Positions 51,012-58,858 of a DNA stretch of 64,000 bases are shown piece by piece. The notes beneath the pieces are model-generated. The model did not search any database and was not told the DNA's origin. It saw only the letters and a program-made list of their open reading frames with translations. Position 1 is the first letter of the stretch; every line of letters starts with the position of its first letter. Both the position numbers and the translations under genes were made by a program. This stretch comes from Arthrobacter sp. ES3-54 (lineage in GTDB: Bacteria > Actinomycetota > Actinomycetes > Actinomycetales > Micrococcaceae): NCBI RefSeq assembly GCF_029504395.1, contig NZ_JAQFIF010000003.1:372001-436000 (forward strand). The letters run 5' to 3'.

Positions 51012-53090
51012 TCAGGCGGCTACGGGAACCGTTTCCACCGTACCAACCGGCTTCTTGACTGCCCAGCGCTTGAGCGCAATCACTGCCAAGGCACTTACGA
51101 CCGTACCGGCCGCAATGGCGACGACGAACATCAGGAAGGGATCGATCGCGAAGAAGACGAAGATTCCGCCGTGCGGGGCCTTCGACCCCACGCCTGCCGC
51201 CATCGAGATGGCGCCGGTTACGGCGCCGCCGAGCATGCTGGCGGGGATGACGCGCAGCGGGTCGGCGGCGGCGAAGGGGATGGCGCCTTCGGTGATGAAG
51301 GAGGCTCCCAGCAGCCATGCGGCCTTGCCGTTTTCCTGTTCCGCCAGGCTGAAGAGCTTCTTGTTCAGCACAGTCGCAGCCAGTGCCATGGCCAGCGGCG
51401 GGACCATGCCGGCGGCCATGACGGCTGCCATGATCTGCCACGGTGCCTGGTTGGTGATGGAGGCGGCACTCAGGCCGGCGACGGCGAAGGAGTAGGCGAC
51501 CTTGTTGACCGGACCGCCGAGGTCGAAGCACATCATCAGGCCCAGGATGATGCCAAGTGCGACGGCGCTGGCACCGGTAAGGCCGGACAGGAATTCGTTG
51601 AGCCCGACGGTGACCCGGGCGATGTAGGCGCCCAGGAACACGAACAGCAGGCCCGACGCCACGAGCGACGCCACGAGCGGGATGATGACCACCGGCATCA
51701 GGCCGCGCAGCCAGCGGGCCACGTGGAGCCTGCCGATCGAATGTGCCACGTAGCCGGCGATCAGCCCGCCCACGATGCCTCCGAGGAAGCCCGCGCCCAT
51801 GAAGACGGCGGTGGCGCCGGCAACGAAGCCCGGGGCAATGCCTGGCCGGTCCGCGATGGCGTAGGCGATGTAGCCGGCCAGTGCGGGTACCAGGAAGCCC
51901 AGGGACAGGGCGCCAATCTTGAAGAGCACGGCACCCAGGTACGCGCCCAGCGGGCCCCACGCCAGTTCCGGGTACACGGTGGGCAAGTTGAAGAGGCTGT
52001 TTTCCGCCAGGATCTTATCCGCGAAGGCCGTGATGTCGTAGCCGCCCAACAGGAAGCCGAGGGCGATCAGCAGACCGCCGCCAGCCACGAACGGGATCAT
52101 GTAGCTGACACCGGTCAGGAGGGCTTTCTTCAGCTTCGTGCCAATGTGCTCGCCCTTTTCCTCGGCATCGAGTTCGGCCTGTTCCTCAGCACCGAAGTGG
52201 GGCACGCGGCGGGCGTGCGGGTTGTCCGCGGCGGCGAGCGCTTCCGCGACCATCTTGTCCGGCTCGTCGATGCCCCGCTTGACCGGCGCGTTGATGACCG
52301 GCATGCCGGCGAAGCGCTCCTTGCCACGCACGTCGACGTCCACGGCGAAGATCACGGCATCGGCGGCGGCGATCACGGCGGGGTCAAGTGCTTTGGCGCC
52401 GGAGGAACCCTGGGTTTCCACCTGCAGGTCCACGCCGACCTCCTTGGCCGCGGCAACGAGCGAGTCGGCAGCCATGTAGGTGTGGGCGATGCCGGTGGGA
52501 CAGGCCGTAACGGCGACGAGGCGCTTGGGCCCCTTGGCCTTCGCTGCGCCGGCACCTTCACTGGCGGCACCCGCCGCGGCCGAGACGGCGGCCGCCGAAG
52601 CGGCGCCGGTCGCTTCGGCCGGGGTGTGGGCGGCCGGCTTGTCCGCCAGGGCGCCATCGACAAGCTCGACGATCTCCGCCTGGGAGGTCGCGGCGCGCAG
52701 GCTGGCCGTGAAGTCCTTCTTGATCAGCGACCGCGCCAGCTTCGAAAGCAGCTTCAAGTGGTCCTGGTCCGCGCCCTCAGGAGCGGCGATGAAGAAGATG
52801 ATGTCCGCGGGTCCGTCCTTGGCGCCGAAGTCCACCGGATGGGACAGCCGCGCCATCGCCAGGGTGGGCTCGGTGACCGCCGTCGAGCGGCAGTGCGGGA
52901 TCGCGATGCCGCCCGGGACGCCCGTGGCGGTCTTGGATTCCCGGGCAAAGGCGTCGGCAAAAAGGCCCTCGGCCTCGGTGGCGCGTCCGGTGTCGGCGAC
53001 TCTGCCTGCCAGATGCCGGATCACGTCCTCGGGCGAGTTGCCCAGATTCTGGTCGAGCTCGACCAGTTCGGTAGTAATGAGCTGTGTCAC
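51012..53090 (-). CDS. fruA: PTS fructose transporter EIIABC (FruA)
   Basis: A 692-residue importer-kinase for fructose. It has EIIA with His near residue 66 (AIPHCRS), a Pro/Ala linker, EIIB with the active Cys near residue 197 (TACPTGIAHTYMAAD), and EIIC from about residue 320 with eight or more helices (LLTGVSYMIPFVAGGGLLIALGFL). The product is fructose 1-phosphate. GTG 53090 is chosen because GGAAGG is 7 nt upstream; a TTG 2 codons earlier overlaps the fruK stop. Co-transcribed with fruK and ptsH. Confidence 0.96.
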   Translation of the reverse strand: MTQLITTELVELDQNLGNSPEDVIRHLAGRVADTGRATEAEGLFADAFARESKTATGVPGGIAIPHCRSTAVTEPTLAMARLSHPVDFGAKDGPADIIFFIAAPEGADQDHLKLLSKLARSLIKKDFTASLRAATSQAEIVELVDGALADKPAAHTPAEATGAASAAAVSAAAGAASEGAGAAKAKGPKRLVAVTACPTGIAHTYMAADSLVAAAKEVGVDLQVETQGSSGAKALDPAVIAAADAVIFAVDVDVRGKERFAGMPVINAPVKRGIDEPDKMVAEALAAADNPHARRVPHFGAEEQAELDAEEKGEHIGTKLKKALLTGVSYMIPFVAGGGLLIALGFLLGGYDITAFADKILAENSLFNLPTVYPELAWGPLGAYLGAVLFKIGALSLGFLVPALAGYIAYAIADRPGIAPGFVAGATAVFMGAGFLGGIVGGLIAGYVAHSIGRLHVARWLRGLMPVVIIPLVASLVASGLLFVFLGAYIARVTVGLNEFLSGLTGASAVALGIILGLMMCFDLGGPVNKVAYSFAVAGLSAASITNQAPWQIMAAVMAAGMVPPLAMALAATVLNKKLFSLAEQENGKAAWLLGASFITEGAIPFAAADPLRVIPASMLGGAVTGAISMAAGVGSKAPHGGIFVFFAIDPFLMFVVAIAAGTVVSALAVIALKRWAVKKPVGTVETVPVAA

Positions 53091-53092
53091 TG

Positions 53093-54079
53093 TCAATCCT
53101 TCCGGAGGGCCGTGATGGTTACGGCATCAGGGGTGGTTTGGTTGACTGCCGGGACAGTGGAGCCAGGCAGGGAAGCGGCGGCGGCACCATGGGCCACCGC
53201 CTGACGGAGGCAATCGACCGGGGCGGCGCCCTGGCTGGATGCGAGCAGGTATCCGGCCAGCGAGGAATCGCCGGCGCCGACAGTGCTGACCGCGGTGACC
53301 GGCGGATGCGTGGCCAGCCACGCGCCGTCGGCCGTCACAAGAACGGCACCCTTGGAGCCGAGGGTGGCCAGTACGGCACCCACTCCGGAGCGCACGACGG
53401 CGGAGGCGGCCGCTGCTGCAGCCTCCGGGTCCGCTTCGAGCTCCTCGGCGGACTTGTTCGTGGCGAAACCGGCTGCGGCAGCCAGTTCCACCAGTTCCTC
53501 GGCGTTGGGTTTTAAGAGGTCCGGTTTTCCCGAGGTGTCGCCGGAGACCGCTGCGGCGAGGGGCTCGCCGGACGAGTCGACGGCGACCCGAGGTGCGGCC
53601 TCGCCGTCGAACAGGGAACGCAGCCGCCGGGTGACGGTCGCGTAGAAGTCGGCTGGAACCCCTGGTGGGAGCGAGCCGGCCAGGACTACCCAGGCGGCGC
53701 CGCGGGCGTGGTCCAGCAGCAGGCTGATCAGGGCCTCCTGCTGATCCGCGCTGAGGACCGGTCCGGGTTCATTGATCTTTGTGGTGACGCCGCCGGGCTC
53801 GGTGAGGGCCACGTTGCTGCGCAGCGGCTCGCCAATCGGGAGGGCCGCGAACGGAACGTCGGTCTCCCGCAGGCCGGTGAGGACAGGGTCGGCCTCGGCG
53901 CCGGGAAGGACGGCGATTGTCTTGAGCCCCGAGGCGACGAGGGCGCGGGAGACGTTGACCCCCTTGCCCCCCGATTCCTGGCGGACGGAGATGGCCCGCT
54001 GGACTTCCCCGCGGAGGAGGGGGCCGGGCAGTGCCACGGTGCGGTCCAGGCTGGGGTTGGCGGTGAGAGTGACAATCAC
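53093..54079 (-). CDS. fruK: 1-phosphofructokinase FruK
   Basis: A 328-residue PfkB-type kinase that converts fructose 1-phosphate to fructose 1,6-bisphosphate. Motifs: MIVTLTANPSLDRTVALPG, GGKGVNVSRAL, LAGSLPPGVP and the catalytic STVGAGDSSLAGYL. It overlaps fruR by 4 nt (ATGA) and is followed by fruA. Confidence 0.96.
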   Translation of the reverse strand: MIVTLTANPSLDRTVALPGPLLRGEVQRAISVRQESGGKGVNVSRALVASGLKTIAVLPGAEADPVLTGLRETDVPFAALPIGEPLRSNVALTEPGGVTTKINEPGPVLSADQQEALISLLLDHARGAAWVVLAGSLPPGVPADFYATVTRRLRSLFDGEAAPRVAVDSSGEPLAAAVSGDTSGKPDLLKPNAEELVELAAAAGFATNKSAEELEADPEAAAAAASAVVRSGVGAVLATLGSKGAVLVTADGAWLATHPPVTAVSTVGAGDSSLAGYLLASSQGAAPVDCLRQAVAHGAAAASLPGSTVPAVNQTTPDAVTITALRKD

Positions 54080-54894
54080 GCGACCACCACCTCCACTCCG
54101 GCTTCCGCAAGGGCGTCCGCGAGTTCCCGGCTGGGTTGGGTGTCTGTGATCACGGTGTCCAGATCTTTCAACGAGGCGAACTGGACCAGCGTCTCTGCGT
54201 CCAGCTTGGAGGAATCAGCCAGCACCACAATGCGGCGCGCTGATTGGACGAAGGCAGCCTTGACCGCGGCTTCTTCAGGATCGGGTGTGCTCAGCCCGAA
54301 GGCTGCATGGATGCCGTTGGTGCCGATGAAGGCGATGTCCGGGCGGATCCGGCGGGCGGCCTCCACAGTGGATTGGCCCACGGCGGCCTGAGTCAGGCCG
54401 CGGACTTTGCCGCCGAGCAGGTGCAGTGCGATGCCGGGTTCGCCGGACAGCCTGGACGCGATGGGCAGGGAGTGCGTGATGACGACCAGTTCGGCGTCGG
54501 ACCCGGGTTCGGGCAGGTTGCCGGCTGCGGCGGCTCCGGCGGCCCGGGCGGACAGGAGCTCGGCGAGGGCTTCTGTAGTGGAGCCGGCGTCGATCAGGAT
54601 GCTGCCGGTGAGGCCCGGGGGCATGAGGGCAAGGGCGGCCTCCGCGATCCTGATCTTCTCGGGCTGCCGCTGGACAGTCCGCTCGAGGACGCTTTCCTCC
54701 GTGGTGCTGAAGCGGTCCGGGGAAACAGCGCCGCCGTGCACCCGGCGGACGCTGCCGGAGGCTTCCAGTGCGGCGAGGTCCCGGCGGACGGTTTCGGTAG
54801 TGATGCTGAAGCGCTCGGCCAGGTCCGTGACGCTGGCCCGGCCGCTGGCGTAGATGAGCCCCACGATCAGCTGCTGGCGTTCTTCTGCGAACAC
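54076..54894 (-). CDS. fruR: DeoR-family repressor FruR
   Basis: A 272-residue regulator. Residues 1-57 are the DeoR winged helix (ERQQLIVGLIYASGRASVTDLAERFSITTETVRRDLAALE), and residues 75-272 are the sugar-phosphate binding domain (ILIDAGSTTEALA, GTNGIH). It is the first gene of the fru operon, so it is expected to repress this operon with fructose 1-phosphate as inducer. GTG 54894 follows GGAGGGTAA. An inverted repeat matching its likely binding site lies upstream. Confidence 0.93.
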   Translation of the reverse strand: MFAEERQQLIVGLIYASGRASVTDLAERFSITTETVRRDLAALEASGSVRRVHGGAVSPDRFSTTEESVLERTVQRQPEKIRIAEAALALMPPGLTGSILIDAGSTTEALAELLSARAAGAAAAGNLPEPGSDAELVVITHSLPIASRLSGEPGIALHLLGGKVRGLTQAAVGQSTVEAARRIRPDIAFIGTNGIHAAFGLSTPDPEEAAVKAAFVQSARRIVVLADSSKLDAETLVQFASLKDLDTVITDTQPSRELADALAEAGVEVVVA

Positions 54895-55009
54895 TTACCC
54901 TCCATTGCGTACTGCGCCTGTCTTGGCTGCTGCTCTTGTCGGGCTTTGGACTCCGAACCCGATCCCGCCGCTTCGGTGACTCCCGTCACATGAAGTGGAA
55001 TTGTTTGAC

Positions 55010-55055
55010 TTTATCTTCGTTCATGTGGGTTTGTCAATGAAAAACCACATGAACG
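55010..55055 (-). promoter_or_regulatory. fru operon promoter with FruR operator
   Basis: Minus-strand TTGACA (55032-55037) and GATAAA (55010-55015), spaced by 16 nt. An 11-bp inverted repeat CGTTCATGTGG (55018-55028) / CCACATGAACG (55045-55055) straddles the -35. A third half-site CACATGAA is at about 54987. Binding by FruR to such sites is a family-level inference. Confidence 0.8.
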
Positions 55056-55063
55056 CAGAAAAT

Positions 55064-55081
55064 GGGCCCCCCCGGGGGCCC
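55064..55081. terminator. GC hairpin GGGCCCCC / GGGGGCCC
   Basis: An 18-nt palindrome with 8-bp arms separated by CC, just upstream of the fru promoter. It may terminate transcripts from the 55420 gene. No U-run. Confidence 0.45.
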
Positions 55082-55091
55082 GCCCTTTGGT

Positions 55092-55330
55092 GGGGATGGC
55101 TGCGGGCGGGTGCCGGGAGGACATGTCCCGTGGTGGGGCCGGGGGATGGGCAGGTTGGGGTTATGTCCATGGTTCGCTCCCGGGGCTGGGCATGTGCTCC
55201 GCGCGGGGGTGGCTGCGGGCGGGTGCCGGGAGGACATGTCCAGTGGTGCGCCCCGGGAATGGGCAGTTTGGGGTTATGTCCATGGTGCGCTCCCGGGGCT
55301 GGGCATGTGCTCCGCGTGGGGGCGTGCGGG
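55092..55330. repeat. 111-bp direct repeat (two copies plus partial third)
   Basis: Two copies spaced by exactly 111 bp, starting with GGCTGCGGGCGGGTGCCGGG (55098, 55209). Each carries a GGACATGTCC palindrome (55119-55128 and 55230-55239) and ends with GGGCATGTGCTCCGCG. Copies differ at several bases; a truncated third copy ends near 55330. The stretch 54895-55419 has no gene. Confidence 0.8.
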
Positions 55331-55419
55331 TTAAGTGGCAGAAGCCGGGCCTGACCTCAAGGCCCGGCCCGGCTTCCGGGTCGTTGGATTCCGCGTTGCG
55401 AAGGGAGCGCGGGTGGAAC

Positions 55420-55683
55420 TTAGAGGCTCGCGTCGCGGCTCTCATTGCGGGTGATGGTCTCGCCGGTGTTGGGGTCCACAACCGTGCGGCTTTCGCTGAC
55501 CCGGCGCGTGCGGCCGCGTCCGGGGGAGGCCAGTACCAGGGAGGCGATGAGTCCCACAACGCCGACCGCCATCAGGATGTAACCGATCATGGCCTGGTTC
55601 ACGTTGGGGATCAGCCCCGGGGCAACGGCCCAGGCAAGGATGGCGCCGATGGCAATGAGGAAGATTGCGGAACCGATTCTCAT
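55420..55683 (-). CDS. DUF6458 family small membrane protein
   Basis: An 87-residue protein with two helices (IGSAIFLIAIGAILAWAVAPG, MIGYILMAVGVVGLIASLVLA) and a polar tail SPGRGRTRRVSESRTVVDPNTG. The family is found in actinobacteria; the function is not known. ATG 55683 has AAGGAG upstream. An AGCATGCT palindrome lies 44 nt further upstream. Confidence 0.85.
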   Translation of the reverse strand: MRIGSAIFLIAIGAILAWAVAPGLIPNVNQAMIGYILMAVGVVGLIASLVLASPGRGRTRRVSESRTVVDPNTGETITRNESRDASL

Positions 55684-56007
55684 GACGTGCTCCTTGGTGT
55701 CCCGGGGGGACGGATTGGTGATGCTAAGCATGCTGTCCAGCGTCACGCTACAACCCCGACCCTGCTGTTTCAATGAAATCGCCCTCGGTCCGGCCGGGAT
55801 ATTTCCGCACCGGTTCCGGGCATCCGGCCCGTGCTCGGACATCCGCCCCGGGTTTTGGACGGGTGCGCCAAGGGTCCTCGGGGCAGAAGTCCGCTTCTGC
55901 GGTGGAATCGGAGGCCGGCCCAGGAGGCTGGCCAAGGATGCAGCGCCCCGGACGCAGTGCCACGGATGCTGGGCCGAGGACGCGGCCGCTCTGGATAGGC
56001 TGAGCCC
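55684..56007. promoter_or_regulatory. Divergent gap between DUF6458 and the esterase, with CTAAGCATGCT motif
   Basis: 324 bp. CTAAGCATG at 55724-55732 overlaps the 8-bp palindrome AGCATGCT (55727-55734). The same CTAAGCATG occurs before the YeaQ-type gene at 30474. TAGGCT at 55996-56001 is 6 nt before the esterase start. The rest is unremarkable. Confidence 0.5.
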
Positions 56008-56625
56008 ATGGAGACTGTCGTCTGGTCACGACCCGAACGTGAACGCGCCGGCACGCCGCTGCTGGTGATGCTGCACGGCTACGGCACGGACGAGTCCCGG
56101 ATGTCCAAGCTGTTCAGTTCCCTGCCGTCGGAGATCACTTGCGCCGCCCTGCGCGGGCCCAAGGACATCGGTGACCACCACGGCTGGTTCCTGCTGGACT
56201 ACTTCCTGACCCACGACTTTGCCGACGTCGTCGCCTCAACGAACGCAGTCTTCGCCTGGATCGAGTCCGTCAAGTCCCGGCACAGCAGCGTCAGCCTGTT
56301 CGGATTTTCGCAGGGGATGGCCATGGCCAGCACGCTTCTGCGGCTCCGGCCGGACCAGTTCCGCGCGGTGGTCGGGCTCTCGGGCTTTGTCCTGGACAAC
56401 GAACTCCTGGCCATGAGCGAATCCTTCACCTCCCGGCCGCCATTCTTTTGGGGCAGGGACAGGGCCGACGTCGTGATTAACGACGCCGCCGCCGAACACA
56501 CCGAGGAGTGGCTGCACCGGAACACCCAGCTCACGGCCCGGACCTACCCCGGCATGGGACATTCAATTTCGAAGGCCGAACTCGTGGACGTCAGCGCCTT
56601 CCTGCGGCACTACGTCCTGCGCTGA
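56008..56625 (+). CDS. Alpha/beta hydrolase (phospholipase/carboxylesterase type)
   Basis: A 205-residue serine esterase. The catalytic Ser is in LFGFSQGMAMA (GxSxG), the oxyanion hole is MLHGYGTDE, the Asp candidate is in WGRDRADVVI and the His is in PGMGHSIS. No signal peptide, so cytoplasmic. It lacks a close match to a specific substrate class. Start follows TAGGCT by 6 nt (leaderless). Confidence 0.9.
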   Translation: METVVWSRPERERAGTPLLVMLHGYGTDESRMSKLFSSLPSEITCAALRGPKDIGDHHGWFLLDYFLTHDFADVVASTNAVFAWIESVKSRHSSVSLFGFSQGMAMASTLLRLRPDQFRAVVGLSGFVLDNELLAMSESFTSRPPFFWGRDRADVVINDAAAEHTEEWLHRNTQLTARTYPGMGHSISKAELVDVSAFLRHYVLR

Positions 56626-56736
56626 CCAGACGCCGAGCGGCAGCCTAACCAGCCACTGATCAGCCCACTGACCAGCCACTGACCGGTTGCCGTCCAGCCG
56701 CGCGCCCAAACACTGGCCCGACATGGGACCATCCAC

Positions 56737-56766
56737 TTGCATGCCAAATTTGTAAGCGCTTACAAT
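56737..56766 (+). promoter_or_regulatory. LacI operator inside the lacI promoter
   Basis: TTGCAT (56737-56742), 18-nt spacer, TACAAT (56761-56766). A perfect 16-bp palindrome TTGTAAGCGCTTACAA (56750-56765) overlaps the -10. Centre CG with TTGTAAGCGCTTACAA is the classical LacI-family site. It should autoregulate the gene at 56778. Confidence 0.85.
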
Positions 56767-56777
56767 CGACCTCGGCC

Positions 56778-57869
56778 ATGAACACCGGGCCCACTACTTC
56801 GGGGGGAGAAAGGGCTGAGCCCGTGCCGCAGGCCAAGACCTCGCGCGTGAGAATCCAGGACGTCGCCGCGCTCTCGGGGCTCTCCATCTGCACTGTCTCC
56901 CGTGCGCTCAGGCAGCTTCCCAATGTCTCCGCACAAGCCAAGGCAAGGGTGGGCGACGCGGCGGCCCAGCTGGGCTACAAAGCCTCGTCGGCAGCATCCA
57001 GGCTGGCCGGCGGCAACACCGGTTCCGTGGCCATCATCGCCCCGACTGCCACAGCATGGTTCTTTGCCCGCGCGGTGGAAGCGGCCGAGGAAGTTTTCGC
57101 GGACAGGGGCTATGACACCGTCCTGATCAGCCTCCGGAACCGGCCCAGCGTGCAGCAGAAGCTCTTCGGCGACCTCGCGGGCCTGGCGCAGCGCGTGGAC
57201 GGCGTGCTGCTGCTCAACATCGGCCTCAGTAAGGCCGAAATGGCCGCGCTCGCCGGGTCGGGCCTCGCCGTGGCCAGCGTCGGGATGCACGCCGTGCCCT
57301 GGGACAACGTGGGCATTGACAACGCGGAGGCCGCCCGCGCCGCCACGAACCACCTGCTGGAACTGGGCCACCGGGACGTCGCGATCCTCGCCGGCAGCGA
57401 AACCGGTGCACCCTCCCTCGTGACCGCCAGCGAGCGGCGGCGGGGCTTCGAAGAGGCCCTGGCCGGCCACGGCCTCGAGGTCGACCCGGACCTCGTGCTC
57501 GACGCAGGTTCGAGCATCGAAGGCGGCCGGCTGGCCATGGCAGAGCTGTTGGAAAACGGCAAAATGCCGGACGCGATCTTCGCCGGTTGCGACGAGACAG
57601 CCTTCGGCGCGCTCATGGCAATACGGGAGCTCGGTTTGTCAGCGCCGGAAAACGTGTCCATCATAGGAATAGACGATCATCAGATGAGTTGGTTCCTGGG
57701 CCTGACCACCATGGCCCAGCCTGTGGCCGACCAAGGCGCTTTCGCGGCCAACCTGCTGATTGAAAGACTTCATCGCTCGGGACTTCCCAATCCGCCGCTT
57801 GCCAGTCCGCCGTCGAACCATCTGCTGGACACCAAATTGGTAGAGCGCACGAGCACGCGCCGCCGCTGA
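56778..57869 (+). CDS. LacI-family transcriptional repressor of the disaccharide phosphorylase cluster
   Basis: A 363-residue regulator. The HTH is VRIQDVAALSGLSICTVSRALRQLPNVSAQAKARV, followed by the periplasmic-binding-like effector domain (VAIIAPTATAWFFARAVEAAEEVF, MPDAIFAGCDETAFGALMAIREL, VSIIGIDDHQMSW). The N-terminal 20 residues are an extension. It sits upstream of pgmB and the GH65 gene in the same direction, 147 nt before pgmB, so it may control them; the operator found is autoregulatory. Confidence 0.94.
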   Translation: MNTGPTTSGGERAEPVPQAKTSRVRIQDVAALSGLSICTVSRALRQLPNVSAQAKARVGDAAAQLGYKASSAASRLAGGNTGSVAIIAPTATAWFFARAVEAAEEVFADRGYDTVLISLRNRPSVQQKLFGDLAGLAQRVDGVLLLNIGLSKAEMAALAGSGLAVASVGMHAVPWDNVGIDNAEAARAATNHLLELGHRDVAILAGSETGAPSLVTASERRRGFEEALAGHGLEVDPDLVLDAGSSIEGGRLAMAELLENGKMPDAIFAGCDETAFGALMAIRELGLSAPENVSIIGIDDHQMSWFLGLTTMAQPVADQGAFAANLLIERLHRSGLPNPPLASPPSNHLLDTKLVERTSTRRR

Positions 57870-58016
57870 TCCGGGCGGCGACCCCACCGGAACGTCCCCA
57901 AACAGAGCAGCAAGGCAGAGCCGCCGTCGCACCGGAACTGCCCTGAACTGACTGCCCTAAACCATCGCTTTGATCAAACCGTCTTGCTTGCCCGTTGTCT
58001 GAAAGGACCCTGACTC

Positions 58017-58760
58017 ATGACTGTAGTTCCCGACACCTCCGGCCTCGCCGGTGCCCTCTCCGGCGCATCCGCCATCCTTTTTGACCTCGACGGCGTCCTG
58101 ACGCCCACCGCGGTGGTGCACGAGCAGGCCTGGAAGCAGCTCTTCGACGGATTCCTGGCCTCGGTCCCTGATGCTGCGCCGTACCGTGAGAGCGACTACT
58201 TCGACCACATCGACGGCAAGCCGCGCTTCGACGGCGTCCGGGACTTCCTGACCTCCCGCGGGATTGTGCTGCCCGAGGGCCCGGCGGACGACGAGCCCGC
58301 ACATGACACCGTCCATGGGCTGGGCAACCGCAAGAACAAGGTCTTCAATGACATCGTCGAGGCCGGCGGAGTCCAGCCCTACGAGGGCTCCGTCCGGCTT
58401 GTCGACGCCGCGCTGGCCCGCGGACTCAAGCTCGCCGTCGTCTCCTCCTCCCGCAACGCCCCCGCCGTGCTCAAGGCCGCCGGGCTCTCCGATTACTTCC
58501 CCGTGGTGGTCGACGGTGTCGTCGCCGTCGCCCAGGGGCTGCCCGGCAAGCCCAGCCCGGCCACGTACGAATACGCCGCCCGCCTCCTGGATCTGCCGAG
58601 CCAGGACTGCGTTGTAGTGGAGGACGCCGTCTCCGGCGTCCAGGCCGGCAGCGCGGGAGACTTCCGCTCGGTGATCGGCGTCGACCGCGGGGCGGGCCGG
58701 CAGACCCTGCTCGACGCCGGGGCCACGGTAGTGGTCAACGACCTCGCCGAACTGCTCTAG
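58017..58760 (+). CDS. pgmB: Beta-phosphoglucomutase-like HAD hydrolase
   Basis: A 247-residue HAD protein. Motif I LFDLDGVLTP with the nucleophile Asp and acid Asp, motif II VVSSSRNA, motif III KPSPATYEYAAR and motif IV VVVEDAVSG. With an ATG at 58017 and AAAGGA upstream. It lies 98 nt before a GH65 phosphorylase, the standard pairing of phosphorylase and mutase, so it should isomerise beta-glucose 1-phosphate to glucose 6-phosphate. Confidence 0.9.
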   Translation: MTVVPDTSGLAGALSGASAILFDLDGVLTPTAVVHEQAWKQLFDGFLASVPDAAPYRESDYFDHIDGKPRFDGVRDFLTSRGIVLPEGPADDEPAHDTVHGLGNRKNKVFNDIVEAGGVQPYEGSVRLVDAALARGLKLAVVSSSRNAPAVLKAAGLSDYFPVVVDGVVAVAQGLPGKPSPATYEYAARLLDLPSQDCVVVEDAVSGVQAGSAGDFRSVIGVDRGAGRQTLLDAGATVVVNDLAELL

Positions 58761-58858
58761 CCCCGCGCCGGCTTCCGCCGCCACTAACCTCAGCACCTCC
58801 TGCTGCCACCTCCTGCCGCCTAGCTCACAGCCCACTCCCGCCGAAGGACCCCCTAACC

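Noticed and set aside
50655..53204. 849-codon plus-strand frame across fruA
   Set aside because: fruA with intact EIIA, EIIB and EIIC explains this region; the frame is a shadow.
55092..55330. CRISPR array
   Set aside because: Only two 111-bp near-identical units without short repeats and unique spacers; no cas genes.
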